Notes under the pieces: generated by a model | Told to the model about the DNA's origin: nothing | What the model saw: the letters and a program-made list of their open reading frames with translations, nothing else | The model's database searches: none | Part shown: positions 1 to 8,508 of the stretch, one piece after another | Layout: each line of letters begins with the position of its first letter | Position numbering within the stretch: the first letter of the stretch is position 1 | Translations under genes and position numbers: made by a program | Assembly: GCA_001970955.1 (NCBI GenBank) | Contig: MPUH01000773.1 | Location: forward strand, 1 to 35,493 | Source: Stentor coeruleus | Taxonomy: Eukaryota > Ciliophora > Heterotrichea > Heterotrichida > Stentoridae | DNA length: 35,493 nt | Reading direction: 5' to 3'

Positions 1-242
1 TTGAAAAAGGTAAAATATTAATAATTATCAAAAATATCTTCTCACATTTTCTTTATAGAATTTAAATTTGCAAAATCCTCTTTATAAAAGATTTTCTCTT
101 TTTAAACTGAAATTTTTATTACTCTAAATACACATTCCATAAATATAATTTAATAAACTTAAACTAAAATCTATCATAAACATATAAAATTTATAAAAAT
201 CATCACTTCAGACATAAAAAATTCTAACTCCTGTTAATAAAA
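1..242. other. AT-rich upstream region of the dynein-2 chain gene
   Basis: This stretch is very AT-rich and C is commoner than G on the plus strand towards the gene. No open frame, RNA gene or repeat is visible. It probably holds the promoter and 5' leader of the following gene, but no specific motif can be assigned. Confidence 0.5.
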
Positions 243-2279
243 ATGTCTAAGAGAGGAAAGGTAATATACACATAGAAGCCTGCAAAGAAAAAGAATGACA
301 TCGATGAATTTTTGAAAAAGGAATTCGATAACATAAATAGAACAGTAAAAAGCAAGCCTCTAGTAAAAGCTTCTGAAGTAAAAGTCGATCCAATATCCCG
401 ACCCCCAATGAAGAAAATGATGAAATTCGGTGAACCATCAGACCTCCCAGCTTTTTTACAGAAAAAAGAAGGGGCAAAATCCAGAGAAAAAACTCCTTCA
501 AAGCCTCCACCTCCAGGAAACCCAGACGAAATATACGAAGAAGACTTTGAAGATTTCGTTGAAGAAGAGAGCAAGCCAGTAAAAGTTGAAAAAAAGTCAG
601 CATCAAACATGCGTTCTGATTCCCCAGACTACTCATTAGAAACCCTTAAACGTGAACTAGAAAAAGAAAACGCTTTAGCATTAAAAAAAGAAGAGGATAT
701 CTTAAACGAATCCGCAGTGGTTCAGTTTTCATCCCAAGCTCAACCAACTGAAATTATCGATGCAAAAATGCTAGCCAAGCAACAAAAAAGAAATAAGGAA
801 GTTCTCGATTTTGTCAAACTAGAAAAAGAAGGTTTCTCGTTTTTTGAACTTTTGCCTATGTCCCAATATGATAATCTTACAACAAAAATCCAAACTGGGG
901 AATTAAAGAATGTTGCAGCACAATGTAATGATGATAATGTTGATAAAGAAATCCAAAGTATGGATATTATAACAAAAGATGCTATAGCTCAATGGCCTGG
1001 AGACTATAGTTCTGATATGGATCAAGCCTTACAAGTTTCATCTATAAACAAATTCCTTTCCAGAGTTAGTCCAATGATAGAAATCTTATTAGAAGAAAAC
1101 CTTGATAATCGTCCAAACAAAGTTAACATAAAAAAATCTGAAGGAACAGTAGGGGAAATCATATCACAAACCTCAATCCCCGCGATATCTTTTATGAAAG
1201 GACGTTTTCCTGAAGCTAGTCTTGATATAAAAGACCTGATATTTTTCCCAACAAAAAAAAATTTCCTTTGTGGGTTATACAATCTATCTGAAAAAGGAAG
1301 TCTTATAGTAATATGGGATATATTAAACCCATCAAAACCTAATCGATTTTTATACTCTCCAAATGAAATCACAAGTATTTGTATGAGTGCTTCTAAAGAA
1401 CATATAGTAATAGCTGGTAATACAATTGGGTCACTTGAACTTTGGGATATGCGTGAAGCAGGTTCAAATCATGAAATCTACAAAATTGATGAGAAGAAAA
1501 AAGTTTCAATAAGGTCTCCAACATATTCTACAGATTCTATTGAAATATACACACATGAAGGCCGGATACAAAAAATAATAGAAATGCCTTCAGCAAAAGG
1601 AGAGAATTTTTCTATATTAGTCAGTGATTCAGAAGGAAATTTAGTTGCATGGACTGTTATAGAAATGATGAACTCTGATATTGAAGAAGTAGACTTTGGG
1701 TTAAGAGTTGGTGGTAGGGTCAAACTTGTAAAATCACATAGAACTTCTATTAAAGATTTATTACCAAAATGTAAAACCTCAGCTTGTTCATGTATTGCTT
1801 TAGATCAAAGCGATGGGCAGAAGTTTTTATTTGCCTCACCTAATTTTCTGATGTATGGCAATCGATTTGGTATGGATATTTTCCCATCTACTTTTAGTAA
1901 ATTTGCCACTGATATTAATTCTATATCATTTGCCAAGTTTAATGAATATCAGTATTTTATTGTTGGGTATTCATGTGGTACGATTAGTCTTTATGATAAA
2001 CATTTTTCTAACCCTATAGCTAATTGGGTTGAAAGTTTAGGAAATGTTATTAAGATTGCTTGGGATGTTTCGGAAAGATGTGGGTTTTTTAGTTTGGATA
2101 AGGATCAGAATTTGGCGGTGTGGGATTTGAAGAAAGTCCAAAATGGGCCGTTGAGTAAAACTAAAATTGATACACCTGCTTGGACGGCGGTTGATTGGGT
2201 AATACCTGAATCGAGTAAACATTCTATGATATTGGCGGTAGCTTATGATGGTGAAATTAATATCATCAATTTGAAGTAA
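243..2279 (+). CDS. DYNC2I1: Dynein-2 intermediate chain (WDR60/DYNC2I1), two exons
   Basis: Exons 243-260 and 276-2279 give a 673-residue protein after removal of a 15-nt intron. The first exon encodes only MSKRGK, and the intron carries the in-frame TAG that hides this start. Residues 1-210 are charged, Lys/Glu-rich and probably disordered. Residues about 222-250 contain QCNDDNVDKEIQSMDI and QWPGD, which closely follow the QCN(E/D)DNV...QHPGE block specific to WDR60. From about residue 318 to the end WD40 repeats form a beta-propeller (for example IVIWDIL, LELWDMR, LAVWDLK). In other eukaryotes this subunit binds the dynein-2 heavy chain with WDR34 and powers retrograde intraflagellar transport. 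The protein is shorter than the roughly 1060-residue human form, mostly in the disordered N-terminus. Identification rests on motif recall, not a search. Confidence 0.9.
261..275 (+). other. 15-nt spliceosomal intron in the dynein-2 chain gene
   Basis: GTAATATACACATAG lies in phase 0 and ends in an in-frame TAG. Removing it joins an ATG-initiated MSKRGK exon to KPAKKKNDIDEF and the rest of the protein. A at position 10 matches the other tiny introns here and is the likely branch point. Confidence 0.88.
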
Positions 2280-2744
2280 GAATTATTTAGTGTCCCAAGG
2301 TTTTCTTCAGAAAAATTCGATAAGATTATTGAAAGATTATCTTGAAGATTTAGTTGAGAGCTTAATAGTGGTAATAAGATAGGATTTATGGTCGAAAATT
2401 GTAAGGATTAAGGTATTGTTTTGTGGTTTATTTAAGAGAGATTGCTATATAAATATTTTTAAATTGAAGAAGAATACGTAGAATTTTGGCTTTAGTTGTT
2501 TGAATAATAGAAGATTTTGTGATAAACATAAAAAATCCTATATTTCCTGTTGCTACTGAAATAATATTTTAGGATTTTATACAAAAAATCTTCGAAAATT
2601 CATCATCCTTAAAAATATTCTTCTCAGCATTAAACCTTCTCTTTATAAAGACTCAATCCATAATCATTTTATAAAAACCTTTAGCAAAAACTTTAAAGTT
2701 AATACAAAAACTTTTTTAAAAACCTAATCAAGTTTATGTTTAAG
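2280..2744. other. Intergenic region, tail-to-tail
   Basis: These 465 bp separate the convergent 3' ends of the dynein-2 chain and VMA21 genes. The left part is G-rich and nearly C-free on the plus strand; the right part is C-rich and nearly G-free, with the change near 2520-2580. A short inverted pair (AAAAATCCT near 2529 and AGGATTTT near 2571) could form a hairpin. No gene is seen. Confidence 0.5.
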
Positions 2745-2990
2745 CTAATCTGTTCGATCCTTAGAAACTTCAATATTATAAGCTGTATAGATGAAGAAGG
2801 CAATAATTATATGCGCTGCTATCACTGTAGCCATAGCTGAAATAGCTTCACTTGAAGAGCTCTTCATATTCGAAGTTAAATCTAATTAGAACGTACTTTG
2901 GGTTGCAAAAAATACTATAGCTGGAACAGTAACAAAAAGAACTGCTGCAAGAAGAAGTCTACTAGCTGGGCTTGAGAAAACCTTTAGCAT
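2745..2990 (-). CDS. VMA21: V-ATPase assembly factor VMA21, two exons
   Basis: Exons 2897-2990 and 2745-2881 on the minus strand encode 76 residues once a 15-nt phase-1 intron is removed. Two hydrophobic helices are visible, about residues 12-29 (LLLAAVLFVTVPAIVFFA) and about 48-66 (AMATVIAAHIIIAFFIYTA). They are separated by a short Ser-rich loop. The TVP motif in helix 1, the H in helix 2 and the following YTAYN match the VMA21 family, an ER membrane protein that chaperones assembly of the proton pump's Vo sector. Length is near that of yeast Vma21 (77 residues). Each exon alone is too short to stand out, so it is easily missed. The start lies 10 bp from the first copy of a local duplication and 113 bp from the next gene's start. 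Confidence 0.85.
2882..2896 (-). other. 15-nt spliceosomal intron in VMA21
   Basis: On the minus strand it reads GTACGTTCTAATTAG, phase 1, with A at position 10. If retained, the frame meets the internal TAA. Removal restores a continuous two-helix VMA21 protein. Confidence 0.85.
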
Positions 2991-2999
2991 TTATATATA

Positions 3000-3159
3000 A
3001 AAGTAAATGGAAGGTGTTAAAAGACTGCATATATTTATTGATAAGGAAAAAATTGAAACCAAANTATTAGCTTTAAGGGGATTTTAATAATTTGTAAAGT
3101 AAATGGAAGGTGTTAAAAGACTGCATATATTTATTGATAAGGAAAAAATTGAAACCAAA
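3000..3159. repeat. 64-bp direct duplication flanking a single N (assembly join)
   Basis: Positions 3000-3063 and 3096-3159 are identical by eye and both contain the start and first 19 codons of the Kelch gene. The first copy ends at the undetermined base 3064. Between them lie 31 bp of unrelated sequence (3065-3095). The first copy is a dead fragment: reading on from ATG 3007 runs through the N into a TAG. This pattern fits two contig ends joined by a scaffolder that expected an overlap but could not merge it. A real tandem duplication or two alternative macronuclear versions remain possible. Confidence 0.85.
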
Positions 3160-5034
3160 AGAGCCCCGATAGATTTTGAAGTTTTAGTTGGTTTAGTCAA
3201 GACTATAGATTCTAAGGTTGGAAAAATAATATCAGTGGAGGTTGATGGAAAAAAAGGTAAAATTACAGACCAAAAATCATACGATCATTGGCTTAATGAA
3301 GCAGGAAGGAAAGGTCTAACCATGAACTTTTACTCTTCAGCAGTCTCAAATGAAGATTCATTTGACATAGCCCCGAAAAGAAAAACTGTAAGCAAACCTA
3401 CCGAATCCTCAACCAAAAAAAGTAAAATTTCATATCAGAAAGCCATAAAAACTAATAAAAAAGTAACTAGAACCGAAATAAAAGCCTTACCCTCAGCACC
3501 TAACACAAAAAGTCAAACACCAGACCCTCAAGACCTTCCAAGAAAAAGATCAAGAAATTCATCAAAATCAATAACTAAAAACATAAAACAAGAACCAAAA
3601 ACAAACCCAAAACCTCAAAAAATCAACGAAAAACCAAGCAACAGTAAAACCATAAAGAAAAAGCCGAAAGTTGAAGAAATCCAACAAAACAAAAAATCCT
3701 CATCAGAAATCAATAATAAACAACAAAACTCACCAATAAAAAAAGAAACAAAGCCAAAAAGTAAAAAATCAAAATCAGCCTCTCCATCTAAAAGAACTCC
3801 TACCAACAGCCAAGATCAGAAAGATCTTATCTCACCAGCAAGTAATTATAAAAGTACTATAAAAAAACAACCTAATAATATTGGCTTCCATCCTAAAGTC
3901 CCTTTAAGCCCTCCATCAACAAATTTTTTAACCCCAAACGCTAATACAACTTCTTTATTTGGAAATAATACAAATGTATCAAATATTCCTCAATTAAATA
4001 GCAATCATTCATTTCAATACCCTATTGGGATTAATAATGGAACTTCTTTGTTTTCAAATCCAAATTTAATATCAAATACAGGACTTTCACTATTTTCAAA
4101 TTCAAATACTGGACCTTTAGCTCCTACTTATAATAATTTATCACCAGCTTTTAATATCCCTAATTCTGATCAAAAAGCTTCTGGGCTTTTTAGCCAATTG
4201 AATCCAAAAGCGACTCCTGCCCTAGTTGATGTTTTTACAACTTTTTCAGTAATTAACACTGATGGGACTTTAACTTTTATCAACCCTCAAACTAAAGCTG
4301 TTTGTGATTTACCAATTCCTTATATTAAAAAGTCCTCTAGAATGCTCCAAACTGAAGAAGGTATATTAGTAACAGGAGGATCAGGTTATGCATATCAAGC
4401 ATTTATTATAACAAAAGACTTAGAAATCAAACCTATAGTCTCACTTACTCACCCTAGGTTTTGGCATTGTACAGGTTATATTCAAGGCTACCCTGCTGTT
4501 GCTGTAGGTACCGAAAAATCTAGACAACCAAAAGTTTTTGTAAATACTGTAGAAATTTATAAAAATGGACAATGGTATGATTTACCTTCAACTAATATTA
4601 ATAGAGCTAGTGCAGCTATGATAACAAACAATAATTATACTTATTTATGTGGAGGAGTTGTTACAGATGGGAATTATAACAATATAATTAATACTATTGA
4701 AAGATTTGAAAATAATAGTTGGGTTATTTTGAATATTTGTCTTCCTGATAACATACTTTCTCCTGCATGCTATTTTAGAAGTGATAATGAAATTGCCTTT
4801 TTTGGAGGAGAAAAAGCTGGGAAGGTTTATAGTGATAGAATTTTTGCGATTAATGTTGATAATGGGGATGTAAATGAGATGGGAAAATTATCGAAAAAAA
4901 CGAAGTTTACTTATGCGCAGATTAAGAAAAATAATGGAATTTTTTATTTGTGTGATTTTGAAGGGACTGTGCTTGAGGCTGATGATGCGTATTTAGGATC
5001 CCAGAAAGTTATGGAGACGAACTTTTTAGTATAA
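3103..5034 (+). CDS. Kelch-type beta-propeller protein with PB1-like N-terminus
   Basis: This intronless gene encodes 643 residues. Residues 1-78 (RLHIFIDKEK ... LTMNFYSS) have the alternating hydrophobic pattern of a PB1 or ubiquitin-like fold. Residues 90-265 are Lys/Ser/Pro/Asn-rich with many basic clusters, probably disordered and possibly nuclear-targeting. Residues 280-365 carry spaced SLF/GLF motifs (284, 315, 329, 361) in Asn/Ser-rich sequence, resembling nucleoporin FG spacers. Residues 375-643 hold degenerate kelch repeats (VTGGSGY, LCGGVV, FFGGEK), about enough for a six-bladed propeller. Such proteins usually act as binding scaffolds; no enzymatic domain is seen. The second ATG copy (3103) is used because the first at 3007 is cut by the assembly gap. 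Specific function unknown. Confidence 0.75.
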   Translation: MEGVKRLHIFIDKEKIETKRAPIDFEVLVGLVKTIDSKVGKIISVEVDGKKGKITDQKSYDHWLNEAGRKGLTMNFYSSAVSNEDSFDIAPKRKTVSKPTESSTKKSKISYQKAIKTNKKVTRTEIKALPSAPNTKSQTPDPQDLPRKRSRNSSKSITKNIKQEPKTNPKPQKINEKPSNSKTIKKKPKVEEIQQNKKSSSEINNKQQNSPIKKETKPKSKKSKSASPSKRTPTNSQDQKDLISPASNYKSTIKKQPNNIGFHPKVPLSPPSTNFLTPNANTTSLFGNNTNVSNIPQLNSNHSFQYPIGINNGTSLFSNPNLISNTGLSLFSNSNTGPLAPTYNNLSPAFNIPNSDQKASGLFSQLNPKATPALVDVFTTFSVINTDGTLTFINPQTKAVCDLPIPYIKKSSRMLQTEEGILVTGGSGYAYQAFIITKDLEIKPIVSLTHPRFWHCTGYIQGYPAVAVGTEKSRQPKVFVNTVEIYKNGQWYDLPSTNINRASAAMITNNNYTYLCGGVVTDGNYNNIINTIERFENNSWVILNICLPDNILSPACYFRSDNEIAFFGGEKAGKVYSDRIFAINVDNGDVNEMGKLSKKTKFTYAQIKKNNGIFYLCDFEGTVLEADDAYLGSQKVMETNFLV

Positions 5035-5493
5035 TAGTTTTATAGATTATTTATTATATGATTTTTTTAAGATGATAGGATAAGATGATGCTTTTTATGT
5101 TGAAGGTAGATTTTCTTATATGGGAAATAAGGGTTTTTTTTTCAGATAATGTTTAGGTTTTATAGTATAATTTAAGATTTCATGTTGGGGATTAGTTAAA
5201 AAAATTATTTTATTATAATATTTTCAGTAGCAAGTATGGACTTTATTTTTTAATTTAAATTACCCTGAGTGACATATAAATTCCTTTAATAAATTCTATA
5301 ATTATTTTTATTATAATATCATCAAAACTAAATAGCATCTATGACAATTTTAAGAAAATATCCTTAAACGCAATCTAAATCCGCCCATAACCTTAAAACT
5401 TTGATTTATTTCTAATACCATATCACCCAAGATGATAATATACTATATTAAATACTTAAAAACTCATCAAATATAGCCTTTGATATTATATTA
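5035..5493. other. Intergenic region with a strand-bias switch
   Basis: No gene is seen between two plus-strand genes. Positions 5035-5200 are rich in G and T with almost no C, whereas 5270-5440 are rich in C and A with little G. The left part is presumably the 3' untranslated region of the Kelch gene and the right part the promoter of the zinc-finger gene, but no defined signal can be named. Confidence 0.5.
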
Positions 5494-6603
5494 ATGTTTT
5501 CAAATGCAAGTCTAAAAAAAATCAGAGAGTTATTTCCGTTAAAAGGAAATGATGGTCAGCCTTCACTAGTAAAAGTAACTAGCCAAAGCAACTCACAGGG
5601 GCATTATTTTCAAGATCAAAAGAGTATCAAAAAAGAACTTCAACAAAAAATAATTCCTCTTAATGAAGAACAAATTATGTGTGTGAACTGTATGAATTGT
5701 CAAGAGCTTATACATATTGAGAATATTGAAGAGCATTCAAAATACTGTACAACCGTACCAGAATCAGTTGAAAAATTAGAATCAAAGGATATACTAGTCC
5801 AAGTGTTATTTAAGCTACGAAAACTTGAAAAATGCTTGGTGGATATATCAAAAAACCCAGATTTAAGGCCAGGAGAAATGAATTATATATCGATTTTTTT
5901 AAGACTATGTCAAAAAGCTATCAATGGTAAGGGTATTGAGGATATTGATAGTGTTGTCAAGAATTTGAGTTCTTTGTTTATCACTTATAAAGGATCTTTA
6001 GGAATTAGGGTATATGCTGATAGGCTTTTTGCTTTGGTACAAGAGCAAAAGTTGGGGTATCAGGAAGTAGAAATAAACACGAAGAGACAAGAGCTTGAGA
6101 AATACAAGGAACAGATAAGTAAATTAACAAAACGGAAAGATTCAACCATAAATCATAGTCTAAACAATGCTGTATACAGTAAGAGTATAAATTCAGATAG
6201 AAAGATTGAAGATATCAACAGTGAAATTGGTAGTATGTATAGTGGATCTTCTGAATTAACTACATTATCTATGCTTGATGATGAGAGTAGACATAACTCT
6301 GAAGAAAGTTTTTTAAATAGCTCAAATGGTTTGCAGGAACGCTTTTTAGCGCTATGCTTGACAATTAAAATGCAAAATTCAGGAACTAAAAACATAAAAA
6401 AATTATCTATACAAAAACTCTACAAAGAGTCACAAAGATGTAATATTTCTCCTAATGACTGGCCTGACTTTATTGAAAAACAAATGGAAAATCCTATGAA
6501 ATGGATTGAAGATTCTCGTAGCAGAAGGCGATTTCAACCAAGATCTTCCGATTTCCGTCCTCAATACTTTGAAGCAATCGTTGAAGAAGACTCTTGCCAC
6601 TAG
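5494..6603 (+). CDS. C2HC zinc-finger protein of unknown function
   Basis: The 369-residue product has one clear motif, C66-x2-C69-x11-H81-x3-C85, a C2HC zinc-binding pattern like that of ZC2HC1-type fingers. Residues 90-190 are predicted mostly helical (VLFKLRKLEKCLVDI, FLRLCQKAI). Residues 190-215 form a charged, probable coiled-coil segment (EINTKRQELEKYKEQISKL). Residues 215-275 are Ser/Asn-rich. A C-terminal block (residues 275-345) is again helical. There is no signal peptide or membrane segment, so a cytosolic or nuclear protein is likely. It lies 168 bp upstream of the DYRK kinase on the same strand, which need not imply co-regulation. I do not recognise an orthologue. Confidence 0.7.
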   Translation: MFSNASLKKIRELFPLKGNDGQPSLVKVTSQSNSQGHYFQDQKSIKKELQQKIIPLNEEQIMCVNCMNCQELIHIENIEEHSKYCTTVPESVEKLESKDILVQVLFKLRKLEKCLVDISKNPDLRPGEMNYISIFLRLCQKAINGKGIEDIDSVVKNLSSLFITYKGSLGIRVYADRLFALVQEQKLGYQEVEINTKRQELEKYKEQISKLTKRKDSTINHSLNNAVYSKSINSDRKIEDINSEIGSMYSGSSELTTLSMLDDESRHNSEESFLNSSNGLQERFLALCLTIKMQNSGTKNIKKLSIQKLYKESQRCNISPNDWPDFIEKQMENPMKWIEDSRSRRRFQPRSSDFRPQYFEAIVEEDSCH

Positions 6604-6771
6604 GGTATCCTAATATTTTAATCCTTAAATAAAAAAGGTTTATTTTTCTCTTATTTCCTAGTCAAAACTCCAATTCCCATTTAAAACAACTACAAATTTC
6701 GCTATTTTTTCTATTTTCCATAATTAACCTCATTATTCTGATGCCTACAAATGATTATCCAATAAATAATA

Positions 6772-8208
6772 ATGCAAAACAGTCTACATAGGCGTTTTGT
6801 CGACTTCCAAAGTTCAAAGCTAAAACGAATAGCCGATGTGCCTTTATGCACAATTTATGAATCAAAAGGGGACTTACTAGGGCTTCCCACTGAATCTAAT
6901 TCCCCTCAAGGTACTGAGCCTAAACGTCGTGATCTATCTGTAGTTACAGACATACATTTAACCAAAATGACAATAAAAGACCCTCAAAAACTATCCCCAT
7001 CATCAGCTATGATGCTACGTACCTCAAGTCTTTCCCCGGCAAGGTCTAGTCAAATAGAAGATTCTTGTAACAAAAAAAAACTTCGCTTACCAATGTCAGG
7101 AACTCAAGCAGGGCTTATGTATTCTGAACATCTTACACAACAAGAGAAACATGAAATCATAAAATATCAAGAAGTGTATTATTTAGGTGAAAGGGCTGTA
7201 AAAGTTGAAGGGAATTTCAAAGATTCAGAATCAAGATACAAAGCAAATATAGGAGATCATTTGTCGTTTCGTTATGAAATAATTTCAATACTTGGTAAAG
7301 GTACTTTTGGGAATGTTTATAAATGTTATGATCATAAAAGAAACCTTATGGTTGCAGTGAAAGTAATGAGGGATATGCAAGTGATAAAAGATCAAGCTGA
7401 GATTGAGATTGAGAACTTGGAAAAAATTAATGATAGTGACCCTGATGATACAAAGTGTATAGTGAAAATGCGCCAATGTTTTGATTTTCGAGACCATGTT
7501 TGCATATGTTTTGAGCTGTTAAGTATCAGTTTATACCACTTTCTTAAGATCAATGGGTTTAGGGGTATTTCGAAAAGTCTGCTTAAAAGAATCGCGGTAC
7601 AGGTTTTAATCGGTCTTAGACATATGCATGCTTTAGGATTTATACACTGTGACTTGAAACCTGAAAATATACTTTTAAAGCATGAAAACAAGTCAAGCAT
7701 CAAAATTATTGACTTTGGATCAGCAACTTATAAATGCGCATCTTATTCTTCTTATATACAAAGTAGATATTATCGAGCACCAGAAGTAATCCTTGGTTGT
7801 GGTTATACAAATAAAATTGATATATGGAGTTTTGGGTGCATTTTATATGAACTTTACTATGGTGAGCCACTTTTTACAGGAGAAAGTGAGAGAGATCAGT
7901 TAATAAAAATTATGCATGTGATTGGAGTACCTCCAGATGGGGTATTGAAAAAGTCTAAAAGAAAAAATGAGTTTTTTCATGGAAAAGAACCTATAATTGT
8001 ACCTGATAGTAGGGGAGGTTTATATTATCCTGAGCAGAGGAGTTTGAGTGAAGTGGTTGAAGAAGCTGATTTTTGCGACTTTTTAAAAAATTGCTTTGAA
8101 TGGGATCCTGAAATGAGATTTAGTGCAGAGGAAGCTTTGAGACACCCATGGATTAAAAGTGGGCCTAAGAGTGAAAGGGGGAGGGAATGGTATAAAAACT
8201 TTAACTAA
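6772..8208 (+). CDS. DYRK-family dual-specificity kinase (class II/DYRK2-like)
   Basis: The 478-residue protein has a Ser/Pro-rich N-terminus (1-115) and a DYRK-homology box at about 121-146 (LTQQEKHEII...YYLGERAVKV). The kinase domain spans about 168-464. Visible catalytic elements are the glycine loop GKGTFGNVY (175-183), lysine K197 in AVKV, the DYRK-typical HCDLKPEN (293-300, C in place of the usual R), DFG (314-316), and the SRYYRAPEVILG P+1 region. DYRKs autophosphorylate the second Tyr of the activation-loop YxY motif during folding and then phosphorylate Ser/Thr. Here that Tyr is kept (Y328) but the first is Ser (S326). The homology box places it with DYRK2/Pom1-type kinases, which act in cell polarity and cell-cycle control elsewhere; its role here is unknown. 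Confidence 0.92.
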   Translation: MQNSLHRRFVDFQSSKLKRIADVPLCTIYESKGDLLGLPTESNSPQGTEPKRRDLSVVTDIHLTKMTIKDPQKLSPSSAMMLRTSSLSPARSSQIEDSCNKKKLRLPMSGTQAGLMYSEHLTQQEKHEIIKYQEVYYLGERAVKVEGNFKDSESRYKANIGDHLSFRYEIISILGKGTFGNVYKCYDHKRNLMVAVKVMRDMQVIKDQAEIEIENLEKINDSDPDDTKCIVKMRQCFDFRDHVCICFELLSISLYHFLKINGFRGISKSLLKRIAVQVLIGLRHMHALGFIHCDLKPENILLKHENKSSIKIIDFGSATYKCASYSSYIQSRYYRAPEVILGCGYTNKIDIWSFGCILYELYYGEPLFTGESERDQLIKIMHVIGVPPDGVLKKSKRKNEFFHGKEPIIVPDSRGGLYYPEQRSLSEVVEEADFCDFLKNCFEWDPEMRFSAEEALRHPWIKSGPKSERGREWYKNFN

Positions 8209-8508
8209 ATAGATCATGATTTTTTTTTTTTGATTGGGAACTTTTTTTTAAGAGAAAATAGCTTGCAAAATCATGGTTTTTTTTAGGATTTATGTATTTG
8301 TTAGGATTTGTTATATAAAGAACTAGTTTGATAGTTTTTATGCTAATAATATTGATATATATGCAGATTTTTTTTTTGTGTTTTTGATTGATTTTAATGG
8401 TATTTTTTATGATAATGTGTATTAAATAATAACTATAATTTTTATTCCATCAACAGTTTGAATATACTTAATTATCAATGCTAAGATTTTGAAATCAAGT
8501 TTAGTTAT
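8209..8508. other. Tail-to-tail intergenic region with T-runs
   Basis: About 300 bp between the convergent DYRK and CDPK genes. It contains several runs of T (8219-8231, 8279-8284 and 8368-8377), is G-over-C biased on the plus strand, and shows no open frame or RNA gene. Confidence 0.5.

Noticed and set aside
3007..3063. Start of a second, truncated Kelch gene
   Set aside because: It is identical to 3103-3159 and runs straight into the undetermined base; it is best read as the same gene end seen twice by the assembler.
5018..5045. GTATAATAGTTTTATAG at the end of the Kelch gene as a 17-nt intron
   Set aside because: Length differs from all convincing introns, the propeller is already complete, and the extension would run only about nine codons to a stop.
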